Assembly: GCF_029814175.1 (NCBI RefSeq) | Contig: NZ_CP122312.1 | Span: forward strand, 1,302,001 to 1,366,000 | Direction of reading: 5' to 3' | From: Halospeciosus flavus | GTDB taxonomy: Archaea; Halobacteriota; Halobacteria; Halobacteriales; Halobacteriaceae | DNA: 64,000 bases | In this document: positions 8,596 to 17,659 of the stretch, one piece after another | How the letters are laid out: every line of letters starts with the position of its first letter | How positions within the stretch are numbered: the stretch's first letter is position 1 | Notes under the pieces: generated by a model | The model's input: only the letters and a program-made list of their open reading frames with translations | Databases searched by the model: none | What the model was told of the DNA's origin: nothing | Program-made: the position numbers and the translations under genes

Positions 8596-8774
8596 ACAAG
8601 GACCGCGCCGACCATGTAGACGAGGAGGGCGGTCACGGCCACCGCCCGGAGGTAGTCGCTGCGTTTGCTCGGCGTGCTGATCCCTTCTTCGCCAGTCCAC
8701 ATCATGTAGAAGACGCCGGCGATGCCGAACGCCACCATGACGAGGACGTACAGCGTGGTGAGTAGACCTGCCAT
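8592..8774 (-). CDS. Small two-helix membrane protein
   Basis: 60 aa from ATG at 8774. Two transmembrane helices (MAGLLTTLYVLVMVAFGIAG and AVAVTALLVYMVGAVLV) flank a short charged loop containing WTGEEGISTPSKR. Small proteins of this build are common and uncharacterised in haloarchaea. It sits just downstream of the formate dehydrogenase cytochrome on the same strand, with a 104-bp gap. Co-transcription is possible but not shown. Confidence 0.6.
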   Translation of the reverse strand: MAGLLTTLYVLVMVAFGIAGVFYMMWTGEEGISTPSKRSDYLRAVAVTALLVYMVGAVLV

Positions 8775-8878
8775 AACTACCCCTTCGGAGCGCGGGCACA
8801 AATAGGTTAACGACGCGCCGGCGCCGGCGTCGATCGGCGTATCGGGTCGTCGCGAAAGAAAATCGACAGTGAGCAGCC

Positions 8879-9877
8879 CTACTCGCGCTGCTCACCGCCG
8901 TCCGTGGCAGCGGCCTGTTCCTCGTGACGCTGGCTCTCGAAGCGTGCACGGAGGACGTTCCCGTACACGGAGAGCATCATCCCGACGAACAGGACGAGGA
9001 TACCGAGGTTGACACCGACGGTCATCGCGAGGTTGACCGGTCCACCGCCGACCGTCAGGTCGAGCGGGATGGGGTAGGCGCTGTCGAACATGCTCGCCGT
9101 GAGCACGCTGACGATCCCGACGACCGTCACAGCACCCATCAGGTTGGTCACCCACGACCAGGTCGGCCGGAGGCGGAGCTGTTCGATGCCGGTCCCCTCG
9201 TGGTCACCCTCGGCGTGGTGTTCGGGGGTGTCCTCCTTCGAGATGAACGCCTTCATCTCGACGGGGTAGAACGCGGGGTGGAAGCCGTGCTCGAAGATGT
9301 GGAACATTACACCCATGAACATCACGACGCCGAGCAGTCCGTGGAAGGCGACGAACGCCATCGCGGCGGCCTTCGTCTGCATGAACTGCATCAGACTCGG
9401 CTTGCTCCAGATGAGGATGCCGGAGATCATCAGCAGCGTCAGCTCGACGGCGAAGATCCAGATGACGCCCTTCCCGACGTACGAGAGCAGCGGGACCTCG
9501 TCGGCGGTGTAGCCGGCGAACTGCCGGGCGTGGGGGTGGCGCTCGTCGGCCTTCCCCAGCACGAACTTGACGTCCTGGATCATCGCCTGGGTGTCGTTCT
9601 TGATGTCCGGGAGGACCTCCTTGAAGTTCTTCTGTCGACCCGGACCGATGAGCATCAGCGTGATCCAGAACACGGTCAGGACGATGAGGAAGAATCCGGC
9701 GACGCGGTGGACCGCGAGGACGCCGGTGTTCCCGCCCATCAGCTCGACGAGCCACCACAGCTCGTCGTTGAACATGACCGCGTAGCCACTGAAGAAGAGG
9801 AAGAACACGTCGAGTGCGAGCAGCGAGTGGAACAGCGTCGTGACTCGCGTGAACTTCCCGTGGTCGAGATTCGTCAC
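8879..9877 (-). CDS. Formate dehydrogenase cytochrome b subunit (FdnI/FdoI-like)
   Basis: 332 aa. Hydrophobic helices carry candidate haem-ligand histidines in FHSLLALDVFF, VHRVAGFF and FHGLLGVVMF plus FHIFEHGFH. This is the cytochrome b561-type gamma subunit that passes electrons from formate to the quinone pool. It extends beyond the usual four helices: after residue 240 two more membrane segments and an acidic tail follow. Its ATG overlaps the stop of the 120-aa subunit gene, so it is the last gene of the fdh operon. Confidence 0.85.
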   Translation of the reverse strand: MTNLDHGKFTRVTTLFHSLLALDVFFLFFSGYAVMFNDELWWLVELMGGNTGVLAVHRVAGFFLIVLTVFWITLMLIGPGRQKNFKEVLPDIKNDTQAMIQDVKFVLGKADERHPHARQFAGYTADEVPLLSYVGKGVIWIFAVELTLLMISGILIWSKPSLMQFMQTKAAAMAFVAFHGLLGVVMFMGVMFHIFEHGFHPAFYPVEMKAFISKEDTPEHHAEGDHEGTGIEQLRLRPTWSWVTNLMGAVTVVGIVSVLTASMFDSAYPIPLDLTVGGGPVNLAMTVGVNLGILVLFVGMMLSVYGNVLRARFESQRHEEQAAATDGGEQRE

Positions 9878-10236
9878 TGGTTCTCACCTCCGTCGGTCGC
9901 GACGGTCTCCTCGCCGGCCGGTGGCTGCATCCGCGCAGCGAGACGCCGGAACGCGCCCCAGTGGATGAACAGCATCAGCAGGATGAAGAAGCCCATCGCG
10001 AAGTCCACGAAGTGGATGACGTCGATGAGGAGCTTCAGCGACGGCATCGTGTTGCCGACGACGAAGTCTGCTCCCACACCGCCGCCCTCGACGGTCGGGC
10101 CGATACGGAAGATGGCCTCGTAGAAGGTGTCGGCGGGGCCGCTGACGTACCACGTCACGCCGATCGCGACGGCGAAGCCGACCACGGCGCTGACGAGCAC
10201 CGCGACGCGCTCGGAGAGCGGTCCCTCCTCGGCCAT
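9874..10236 (-). CDS. Small membrane subunit of the formate dehydrogenase operon
   Basis: 120 aa with two transmembrane helices (residues about 10-30 and 72-95) joined by an extracytoplasmic loop (VSGPADTFYEAIF, then VGADFVVGNTMPSL). Overlaps of one to four bases with the genes on both sides show tight co-expression with the Fe-S and cytochrome subunits. It has no cofactor motif. It may anchor or stabilise the complex, as small extra subunits do in other haloarchaeal respiratory enzymes; that role is inference. Confidence 0.7.
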   Translation of the reverse strand: MAEEGPLSERVAVLVSAVVGFAVAIGVTWYVSGPADTFYEAIFRIGPTVEGGGVGADFVVGNTMPSLKLLIDVIHFVDFAMGFFILLMLFIHWGAFRRLAARMQPPAGEETVATDGGENQ

Positions 10237-10898
10237 CAGTTGAACACCTCCGCTTCCTCACCGAAGATGACGTGCATCGCCTCGTCGTTGAAGAACGGCT
10301 CGGACTCGCGCTTCTCCATCTCGTCGGCAATCTGCTCGGTGGTGCCGACGAGGATGGCGTCGGTCGCACACTCCTCGGCACAGGCCGGACCCTTGCCGAC
10401 GTCCTGGCGCTCCTCGCACATCGTACACTTGTCCATCGTACCGCCACTCCCCGTGAAGTCGGCGATGCCCCCGTCGTTGGACTCGGGGAACTGCGGTGCA
10501 CCGAACGGACACGCAGAGAGGCAGTACTGACAGCCGACACAGAGGTCGTCGACGACGTCGACGAAGCCGTCGTCGTCCTTCCGGAGCGCGTCGGTCGGAC
10601 AGACCGACACACAGGGTGCGTTCTCGCAGTGGTAACACTGCATCGGGATGGACGTCTCGCCGGGGTCCATCCCCTTGGCGAGTGCCTGGGAGGAACTGGC
10701 GTTGTACCCCTCGGCACCCTCCTGTCCCTCGAGCATCGTCGAGATGCTGATGCGCTGTTCGTCACGGGGGAGTTCCCACGTGCGCTTGCACGCGACGACA
10801 CACCCACCACAGTCGATACACGCCTCGACGTCGGGGAAGATACGGGTGTGCGAACCCGTACTCATGACGCCTTGACTGAGTTGTTCTTTGCTAGACAT
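10236..10898 (-). CDS. Formate dehydrogenase iron-sulfur subunit (FdnH-like)
   Basis: 220 aa with the four-cluster ferredoxin pattern of the DMSO-reductase electron-transfer family. Clusters lie in CIDCGGCVVACK (27 onward), CYHCENAPCVSVCPTDAL, CVGCQYCLSACPFGAP and CTMCEERQ...CAEECATDA. Sixteen positions can ligate four [4Fe-4S] clusters relaying electrons from the catalytic subunit to cytochrome b. No signal peptide is present, so it would travel with the Tat-exported catalytic subunit. Two bases separate it from the catalytic gene. Confidence 0.92.
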   Translation of the reverse strand: MSSKEQLSQGVMSTGSHTRIFPDVEACIDCGGCVVACKRTWELPRDEQRISISTMLEGQEGAEGYNASSSQALAKGMDPGETSIPMQCYHCENAPCVSVCPTDALRKDDDGFVDVVDDLCVGCQYCLSACPFGAPQFPESNDGGIADFTGSGGTMDKCTMCEERQDVGKGPACAEECATDAILVGTTEQIADEMEKRESEPFFNDEAMHVIFGEEAEVFN

Positions 10899-10899
10899 T

Positions 10900-13800
10900 T
10901 TACTGAACCGTCTCGTTGTCGCGGACGTCGAAGTCCTTCTGGGTCCCGATACCGTTGCGGTCCTGCGGGAACGTGAACTCCGAGAGGTCGACGTCCATGT
11001 TGTACTTGTTCAACACTTGCTGGGTCGCCTTCTCGACTTTGACCATCGCGGCCTTCGTCTCCTGCATCTGGGTCTCGACGTCGTACCCCTTCCCGGTGAC
11101 CGCGTTGGCGCTGTCACCGATGGCGTACGGGACCGTACCCTCGGGGTAGCGGTCCTCGAGGCTCTTGCCCTCGAAGATGCCGCCCCAGTGGTACGGCAGG
11201 AAGACCTCTTCCTTGCTCGGCCGGTGGGTCACACGGGCCTTCACGAGGATGGAACCGCGGTCCGTCGTCGAGACGACGACGAGTTCGCCACCCCGGACGC
11301 CGAGTTCTTCGGCCTTCTCCGGGTGCAGCTCCACGTACATGTGGGGCTGCAGGTCGGCGGTGTAGATGTTGGAACGAGTCTCTGCACCACCACCCTGGTG
11401 TTCGACCTGGCGACCGCTGGTCATGACGACCCACTCGCTGAGGTCACCCTGCTTTTGCAGTTCGCTCATCGCGTTCTTCTGGACCTCGGCGTTGTTCTGG
11501 TCGAGCCGGTAGAAGTTGTGCTGTTGGCCGTTGGCGGGCCACTGCTCGACCAGATCCGGCTCTGGACTCTCGATGGGTTCGCGGTGGACTGGGACGGTGT
11601 CGATGAAGTTCCACGCGACACCACGTGCGCGGCCACGACCCGTCGGCGCGTCCGGCTGTTTGTTGTCGTACTGCTTGTAGAACTCCTCGTCGAAGTTCGC
11701 CCAGTCGTACTTCTTGTTCATCGCCTTCGCCGTGTCGTAGACCGACTTGTTCGGCGAGAGGGCGTACTCGAACGGAATCGTTAGCTCGTCCGGATTCGTC
11801 AGGTCGTCCGGGAGCGTCGTCGCGAAGCCGGGGTACTGCGGGACCCCTTCGACCGTGCCGCTGAAGTCCGAGTTCGGCCAGTCGGGGGTGTAGTCGGCCC
11901 GGAGCATATTCAGGCCGGCTTCACCCTGCTGGTCGTAGGTGTTCTGGAGCGGGTACTCCTTGTCGGTGTGCGACTGTTCCCACTCCTGTGGGGTGGGAGC
12001 CTTCACGCCCCACCGGGCGCGGAAGTCCTGCCCGCCGTTGCGGGGGTCGATGTCGTCGCGCCAGATGATGGGCGTCCCGGGGTGTCCCTCACCCCAGCAC
12101 GGCCACGGGAGCATCCAGTAGTCGCCGTCGACCGGCGTCCCACTGACGTTGGCCTGGAGGTCCTCGGTACTGAACGCGTAGTCGTACTCGAGGTGCTGCT
12201 GGAGGCGTTCGGGCGCCTGCTGGTAGCCGATGGTGCGGACGCCGACGTTGATCTCGCGCAGCGCCTCCTCGTAGGTGCTCTTCCCACTGTAGAGGTTCGG
12301 ACCGGTCCCCCAGTCGAAGTGCTCGCCCATGCCGAGTTCGTCGGCGAGTTCCTGGATGATCTGCATGTCCGGCTTCGTGTTGTGGCTCGGCGGCCGGACG
12401 GGCTCGCTCCACTGGACGGAGCGGTGGGAGTTCGTGAGCGAGCGGTAGTGCTCGTACTGGCTCGACGCCGGGAGGATGATGACCCCGTCGTCGCGGTCCG
12501 GGAGGACCGACGCCAGCGAGGGGAAGATGTCCACGACGACGAGCAGGTCGAGTTGCTCCATCGCCGTCTGCATCTTCGACATCTCGCTGATGGAGTTCGA
12601 CGAGTGCCCCCAGAAGAACGCCGCCTTCACCGGGTTCGGCTGGTAGAGCGGCGTGTCGAGGAGCCGGTCCTCCTGCGGGAGGACGGCGTCGAACCAGCGG
12701 GCCACCGTCAGGCCCTTCTGGAACATCATCGAGCGGTCGTTCGGGAACGTCTCGTCGGGGTCCTCGCCCGCCTGCTGACGGTAGAGGTTCTCCGGCATCA
12801 ACTCGAACTTGTTGTAGAGGTCGCGGAACGACGTCGACCCGCTCGTGTACGGCGACTTGTTCCACACCTCGGACCAGTAGCGCCACGAACCGGGCGAAGA
12901 CACCGAGTAGTAGCCCGGGAGGATGTGGCTCGCGACGGCGAGGTCCGTCGCACCCTGGACGTTCGCGTGCCCACGCATGACCTGGAGGCCACCGCCCGAG
13001 CGGGCGGCGCTCCCCGAGGCGAGCGAGGTGAGCGCGTACGACCGGATGTTCTGGGTCCCGTTGTTGTGCTGGGTCCCACCCATCGCCCACTCGATCTGGA
13101 CGTTGGGCTTGTTCTCGATGATGAGGTCACCGAGCTTCTGGATGTCTTCGACCGAGATCCAGGTGATCTCGGAGACGGTCTCCAGGTCGTAGTGGTCGAG
13201 TTCGGCGTCGACGTCGGGCCACCCCTGGACGCGCTCGTCGATCATCTGGTCGTCGAGTTCGCCCTGCTCTCTCAGGTAGCGGATGAGACCCATCATGAGG
13301 GCCACGTCCGTCCCGGGACGCATGCGGAAGAAGTGGTCCGCGTGGGCGGCGGTCTTGGTGAACCGCGGGTCGACGCAGGCGATGGTCCCGCCGCGGGCCT
13401 GCCCCTCGAGGATGTGCTGCATCGCGATGGGGTGGGCCTCCGCCGGGTTCTGCCCGATGATGATGTTGAGGTCGAAGTTCCGGTAGTCGTTGATGGTGTT
13501 CGTCATCGCGCCGTAGCCCCACGTGTTCGCGAGGCCGGCGACCGTCGTCGAGTGGCAGATACGCGCCTGGTGGTCGATGTTGTTCGTCCCCATGAAGGAG
13601 GCGAGTTTCCGCATCGCGTACGCCTCCTCGTTGGAGTGGTGAGCACTCCCGAGGAGCTTGATAGCGTCTCGGCCGTACTCGTCCCAGATGCGGCGGATCT
13701 CGTCGCCGATCTGCTTGTAGGCCTCCTGCCAGCCGATCTTCTTCCACTCGCCGTCTTCCTTCTTCAACGGGTGTTTCAGGCGCTTCTCCGAGTGTTCGGC

Positions 13801-14106
13801 GCCGTAGATGGACGCTCCCTTCGAACAGAGCGACCCGTTGTTGATGGGATTCTCGTCCCAGGGCTCCTGCCCGACGAAGGCGTTGCCCTTCTTCTCGCCA
13901 CGGAACCCGCAACCGACTGCACAGTAGTTACAGATCGTCTTCGTCAGTTCCGTGTGTTCTGTACCTGCACCGTCCGGCTCTCCCTCGTCACCCTCGGCGA
14001 GTGCTCGGCCGGTCGCCCCGCCACCGAGGGCGAGTGCACCGGCGAGCGCGCTCGCTTTCATGAACGAGCGACGGTCGAGGTCGAGTGATACTGGTTCAGT
14101 ACTCAT
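10900..14106 (-). CDS. fdhA: Formate dehydrogenase catalytic subunit, molybdopterin enzyme with Tat signal
   Basis: 1068 aa from ATG at 14106. The Tat signal is DRRSFMKASALAGALALGG. The N-terminal [4Fe-4S] site is CNYCAVGCGF plus LCSKG. The active-site region DHQARICHSTTVAGLA places cysteine (codon TGC) where selenium enzymes carry selenocysteine, matching cysteine-type formate dehydrogenases that bind Mo or W bis-pterin. The C-terminal domain binds the cofactor dinucleotide (PHMYVELHPEKAEELGVRGG). It oxidises formate outside the membrane and heads a four-gene operon. Formate as substrate is inferred from family similarity; other substrates of this superfamily are possible. Confidence 0.88.
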   Translation of the reverse strand: MSTEPVSLDLDRRSFMKASALAGALALGGGATGRALAEGDEGEPDGAGTEHTELTKTICNYCAVGCGFRGEKKGNAFVGQEPWDENPINNGSLCSKGASIYGAEHSEKRLKHPLKKEDGEWKKIGWQEAYKQIGDEIRRIWDEYGRDAIKLLGSAHHSNEEAYAMRKLASFMGTNNIDHQARICHSTTVAGLANTWGYGAMTNTINDYRNFDLNIIIGQNPAEAHPIAMQHILEGQARGGTIACVDPRFTKTAAHADHFFRMRPGTDVALMMGLIRYLREQGELDDQMIDERVQGWPDVDAELDHYDLETVSEITWISVEDIQKLGDLIIENKPNVQIEWAMGGTQHNNGTQNIRSYALTSLASGSAARSGGGLQVMRGHANVQGATDLAVASHILPGYYSVSSPGSWRYWSEVWNKSPYTSGSTSFRDLYNKFELMPENLYRQQAGEDPDETFPNDRSMMFQKGLTVARWFDAVLPQEDRLLDTPLYQPNPVKAAFFWGHSSNSISEMSKMQTAMEQLDLLVVVDIFPSLASVLPDRDDGVIILPASSQYEHYRSLTNSHRSVQWSEPVRPPSHNTKPDMQIIQELADELGMGEHFDWGTGPNLYSGKSTYEEALREINVGVRTIGYQQAPERLQQHLEYDYAFSTEDLQANVSGTPVDGDYWMLPWPCWGEGHPGTPIIWRDDIDPRNGGQDFRARWGVKAPTPQEWEQSHTDKEYPLQNTYDQQGEAGLNMLRADYTPDWPNSDFSGTVEGVPQYPGFATTLPDDLTNPDELTIPFEYALSPNKSVYDTAKAMNKKYDWANFDEEFYKQYDNKQPDAPTGRGRARGVAWNFIDTVPVHREPIESPEPDLVEQWPANGQQHNFYRLDQNNAEVQKNAMSELQKQGDLSEWVVMTSGRQVEHQGGGAETRSNIYTADLQPHMYVELHPEKAEELGVRGGELVVVSTTDRGSILVKARVTHRPSKEEVFLPYHWGGIFEGKSLEDRYPEGTVPYAIGDSANAVTGKGYDVETQMQETKAAMVKVEKATQQVLNKYNMDVDLSEFTFPQDRNGIGTQKDFDVRDNETVQ

Positions 14107-14230
14107 TAATGGCCTCCTGACTGCTGTCACCGGATACTCTCGCGGTAGGAGTAAGTAAGTTTCCCCAGCGTTCCGAAAGGTACTTCGAGAACCGGCAGCC
14201 GTCGCTGGATTCGTTCGTTCAAGGAAATAA

Positions 14231-14244
14231 TTAGGTCTGCCTAA
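14231..14244. promoter_or_regulatory. DtxR/IdeR-type iron box in the fdh divergent promoter
   Basis: TTAGGTCTGCCTAA is an inverted repeat with TTAGG and CCTAA arms four bases apart. It fits the archaeal/bacterial DtxR-family operator pattern TTAGGYNNRCCTAA at every position. It lies in the gap between the diverging fdhA and polyferredoxin genes, inside A/T-rich sequence that could hold the core promoter of the rightward gene. Iron-dependent control of these Fe-S-rich proteins is a reasonable inference. Confidence 0.55.
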
Positions 14245-14319
14245 ATTATGGTGCGTTCGGTGACACGACCGTCCCTCTCACGCAAACCCTTTCAACTGCC
14301 GCGCACTGAGATACTCGGG

Positions 14320-16443
14320 ATGAACGTTGGGGCGTTCGTCTGCTCCTGTGCGGACACCTGTAACATCGACCTGGAGAAAGCCCGCGACGGCGTCAGAGAC
14401 GTCGACGTGGTGGCGAGTTCCAGTCTGCTCTGTGAGGACGGAATGGACGGCGTTCGGTACGTCGTCGACGAGCACGACCTCGACCACCTAATCGTCACGA
14501 CGCCCGAGCAGAGCTGCCAAAGTCGGTTCCGCGACCTCCTCGACGAGGCCGATCTCCACCCCGACGCTGTCTCCTTCGTGGACCAGCGCGAGGGTGCGGG
14601 GTGGGTCCACGACGAGGAAGACGCGACCGACAAGACCGCGCGAATGATCAACCGCGAATACGCCGCCCTCTCGGAGGAACCGGCCACCCGCTCCGTCTCG
14701 AAGGAAGCGGGCGACTCGGTCGTCGTCGTCGGCGACCCCGAGTCGGCGGCCGCGCTCGCAGACACGGCCGACGTGACGCTGGTCGCGGACGGCCAGGACT
14801 TCTCGGACGTCGACTACGACCTCGACGACGTGACCATCGAGCGTGGCCGCGTCGTCGACGTCGACGGCTCGTTCGGTGAGTTCGAGGTCCACCTCGAAGC
14901 CCGCGTCACCGAGGACTGCGTCTCCTGTATGAAGTGCGTCCGAGACGCGCCCTCGGAGGACGTCGTCACGGCCACGCCGGTCGACATCCTGCCCGACGCG
15001 CCGACGGGCGAGTGGATGACCGGGTGTCCGACCGACGCCATCGAACCGGAGGGCACCGAGCGGACCCTGGAGTTCGACCAGGTGGTCTACCCGGCCGCCA
15101 ACCGCGACACCCGCGGTGGCCGGATGGGCTTCTACACCGGTCCCGTCGACGCGGGCACGGTCGCGTCCATCGAGAGCCTCCTCGGCGGCGTGGAGAAGCC
15201 GGACTACCTCGACCTGGAGATGGACGTCTGTGCGGCCGGCACGTCCGGTCAGCAGGGCTGTACCGCCTGCGTCGACGCCTGCCCGCACGGTGCCGTCTCC
15301 CGACCCTCCATCGACTCCGTCGAGTTTGACAAGACGGCGTGTCAGGACTGTGGCGCCTGTACGAGTTCTTGCCCGACCGGCGCGACGAAACTCCGCGACC
15401 CCTCGAACGAGCGTATCGCGCGCGAGGTCGAGGCCATGCTCGACACCGAGAACGACGAGGGTGGCTGGCTGTTCAACCGTGGCTCGCAGGGCATCGACGA
15501 GGAGGTCGTCGCCTTCGTCTGCTCCGAACAGGCCGCCCGTTCGCTTCGGAAGTTCGGCCGACAGGCCGCTCGCCGTGGCGACTACGAGTACCCGCCGATC
15601 CTGCCCGTGAACGTCAACTGTACGGACACGGTCGGCGAGGCTCACGTGATGCACGCGCTCGCGGCCGGCGCGGACGGCGTCGCCATCGTTGGTTGTGGCG
15701 GCGACTGCCTCCACTCCGGTCCCGACCCGAAGGCCGAACTCGTCCGTCGCCTCGACCGCGCAACCGACGACCTCGGTCTCGGCAAGCGCGTGGAGTTCTT
15801 CGCGCCCGACCCCGACGACCCTGACGCGTTCGCCGAGGAACTCTCCCGGTTCGTCGAACTCGAACTCGACGAGTCGCCGGTCCCCTCGGGTGAACACGAG
15901 GCCACGGGCGTCGTCGACGCCGAGAAGCCGAACCCCGACTTCAACAGCCACGACTGGACGCTGGAGAGCGTTCGCGCCATCCTCGACCACGTCGACCCCG
16001 AGCGCGACGTGATCCGCGGGCTGAAGGACTTCGGCGTCGTCGAGGTGAGCGACGACTGTACGTTCACCCCGACGTGTTCGAGTCTCTGCCCGACCGACGC
16101 GCTCCGCCGCGAGAGCGAGGCCGGCCTGGAGTTCAACCACGAACGCTGTGTGAACTGCGGTCTCTGCGAGGAGGGCTGTGTCGAGGACGCCATCTCCCTC
16201 GAAGGGGGACTCGACCTCTCGCTCCTCCCCGAGAACAACGACGGCGAGGCCTGGTCGCAGGTCGCCGAGGGCGAGATGCTCGCCTGTCGGAGTTGCGGGA
16301 AGGAGTTCACGAGCACCGCCTCCGCGGCGAAGATCGAGTCCGAGGTCGGCGACCAGGTCGCCGGCATCGCACCCGACGAGGCCGAGGGCAGCATCTTCGA
16401 GTACTGTGGCGACTGCCGCGCCCAACTCGTCTACGACACCTAA
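14320..16443 (+). CDS. HdrA/MvhD-like polyferredoxin fusion protein
   Basis: 707 aa from ATG at 14320, chosen because MNVGAFVCSCADTCNID matches the HdrA-type N-terminus; an ATG at 14248 is in frame. Order: HdrA-like N-domain (1-110), weak nucleotide-binding-like strand VVVVGDPESAAAL, ferredoxin clusters (CVSCMKC; CTACVDACPHG; CQDCGACTSSCPTG), MvhD-like domain (VAFVCSEQ, then PVNVNCTDTV and GADGVAIVGCGGDCLHSG), two more clusters (CSSLCPTDAL, CVNCGLCEEGC) and a C-terminal four-cysteine knuckle (CRSCG, CGDC). MvhD normally links hydrogenase or formate dehydrogenase to heterodisulfide reductase. It diverges from fdhA. An electron-transfer role is likely; the partner is unknown. Confidence 0.8.
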   Translation: MNVGAFVCSCADTCNIDLEKARDGVRDVDVVASSSLLCEDGMDGVRYVVDEHDLDHLIVTTPEQSCQSRFRDLLDEADLHPDAVSFVDQREGAGWVHDEEDATDKTARMINREYAALSEEPATRSVSKEAGDSVVVVGDPESAAALADTADVTLVADGQDFSDVDYDLDDVTIERGRVVDVDGSFGEFEVHLEARVTEDCVSCMKCVRDAPSEDVVTATPVDILPDAPTGEWMTGCPTDAIEPEGTERTLEFDQVVYPAANRDTRGGRMGFYTGPVDAGTVASIESLLGGVEKPDYLDLEMDVCAAGTSGQQGCTACVDACPHGAVSRPSIDSVEFDKTACQDCGACTSSCPTGATKLRDPSNERIAREVEAMLDTENDEGGWLFNRGSQGIDEEVVAFVCSEQAARSLRKFGRQAARRGDYEYPPILPVNVNCTDTVGEAHVMHALAAGADGVAIVGCGGDCLHSGPDPKAELVRRLDRATDDLGLGKRVEFFAPDPDDPDAFAEELSRFVELELDESPVPSGEHEATGVVDAEKPNPDFNSHDWTLESVRAILDHVDPERDVIRGLKDFGVVEVSDDCTFTPTCSSLCPTDALRRESEAGLEFNHERCVNCGLCEEGCVEDAISLEGGLDLSLLPENNDGEAWSQVAEGEMLACRSCGKEFTSTASAAKIESEVGDQVAGIAPDEAEGSIFEYCGDCRAQLVYDT

Positions 16444-16450
16444 CCGAACC

Positions 16451-17077
16451 ATGGACGACGAAGCAATCTACGACGCACGCACCGAACTCATCGACTACTG
16501 CATCGACGTGTTCTGGGACGCCCCCGAGGAGGAGTTCCTCACGAACCTCCTCGAAGGCGACCTGGAGACCCCGGGAGAGTCCGTCAACGACGAACTCGAC
16601 ACGGGCTTCGACTACCTCCGCGAGTTCGTCGCGGAGAACGAGGGCCGCGACGTCTCCGAGGTCCGCGACGAACTCGCCCAAGAGTACACCCGCGTCTTCG
16701 TCGGCCCGCGTCCGCCGGTGCTCGCCCACGAGACGTACTACCGCGACGATACGGAGTTCATCGGCGAGGGACTCGCGGACGTCGAGGCGAGTTACTCCGG
16801 TGCGGGCTGGAAGCCACCGGAAGACTATCCCGAGGAGAACGACCACGTCGCCGTCGAACTCGCCTTCCTGCGTAATCTCGTCGGCCGCCAGCGCGCGGGG
16901 CAGGTCGAGGCGTTCGGCTTCGAGCGCGTCTTCCTCGACGAGCACGTCCTCCAGTGGTACGAACCGTTCGTCGACGACGTCGAAGAGAACACCGACGAAC
17001 CGCTCTACCTCTCGGCGGCCCACGTCTTCGCGGGTCTCGTCGAGTTCGAGGACGAACTGGCCGCGCAGATGGCCTGA
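16451..17077 (+). CDS. TorD/DmsD-family molybdoenzyme assembly chaperone
   Basis: 208 aa, all-helical, eight bases after the polyferredoxin gene. Family features are LAQEYTRVFVGPRPPVLAHE in the middle and a C-terminal helix set with HVAVELAFLRNLV and FLDEHVLQWYEPF (the DHxxxEL-like region). TorD-type chaperones hold the Tat signal of a molybdenum enzyme until its cofactor is inserted. The client is almost certainly the Tat-exported FdhA encoded divergently upstream. Confidence 0.85.
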   Translation: MDDEAIYDARTELIDYCIDVFWDAPEEEFLTNLLEGDLETPGESVNDELDTGFDYLREFVAENEGRDVSEVRDELAQEYTRVFVGPRPPVLAHETYYRDDTEFIGEGLADVEASYSGAGWKPPEDYPEENDHVAVELAFLRNLVGRQRAGQVEAFGFERVFLDEHVLQWYEPFVDDVEENTDEPLYLSAAHVFAGLVEFEDELAAQMA

Positions 17078-17217
17078 CACCTCGGACACGTCCACTCACG
17101 CGTCCAGTTTTTCGGTCGGCTCCGTACACACTCGTCACGACAGCGCACACGCTGCACTGCGTCGAGATTCGTGAGACCGTAAAAGAGCGGAGAGATTACA
17201 CGGGTACGAGGAGAATG

Positions 17218-17237
17218 CCTGGTCCTTCAGGGCCAGG
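17218..17237. repeat. Left-end hairpin of the 17200-17663 element
   Basis: Arms CCTGGTCC and GGGCCAGG pair with one G-T wobble around loop TTCA. It is placed 18 bases in from the left end, exactly as in the TnpB element. Confidence 0.7.
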
Positions 17238-17510
17238 ATGAATCCGACACTTCGGAGACATTCAATAGGCGGTGAACCGGTCTGGAGTGTCGATATTACG
17301 TCGATTAAGTGGCTGACTCTCGAAGAAATGAGTGGATTCACACGGTGGTGAGCGGCCACTGTAATTCCGCTGGAGGCGGCCTGTCCGCCTACCCTAATCG
17401 GACAATATCCGAAATCCGATCGATGCACACTGAACAATGCCCTTGTTCACCCGTGTCGATCGTTCGAAGTCAACAAAGTACCTCTGAATCCGTCGACGAG
17501 ACGGCTGAAG

Positions 17511-17604
17511 CCACGTAGAAATACGTGGAACAGCCCCTCCGAGGATAGGAGTAACGGCCGCTTGGCACGGCCATGAGTCAAAGCCATTCGTCGGCCGCTG
17601 ACTC
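17511..17604 (+). ncRNA. Structured RNA segment, omega-RNA-like, orphaned from TnpB
   Basis: Three stems lie next to one another near the right end. CCACGTA-GAAA-TACGTGG (17511-17528) is perfect and has a GNRA tetraloop. GGCCG/CGGCC (17556-17572) follows. TGAGTCA (17574-17580) pairs with TGACTC (17599-17604). In TnpB elements the guide (omega) RNA comes from this position and runs through the right end into flanking DNA. Here the guide would be the end of the 52-aa gene, antisense. RNA production is inferred, not shown. Confidence 0.45.
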
Positions 17605-17636
17605 TAAACCTGAAACTCCCACCGCTCGGGATTCCC

Positions 17637-17650
17637 CCGTCTTCAGGCGG
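17637..17650. repeat. Right-end hairpin of the 17200-17663 element
   Basis: Arms CCGTC and GGCGG pair (one U-G) around loop TTCA, followed by GGAGGATGTCAA, the same right tail as the TnpB element's GGAGGACGTCAA counterpart. Confidence 0.65.
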
Positions 17651-17659
17651 CGGAGGATG

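Noticed and set aside
10600..10625. Possible selenocysteine in the formate dehydrogenase, suggested by the YqeC-like gene
   Set aside because: The active-site codon near 13557 reads TGC (cysteine), and the FdhA frame has no internal TGA.
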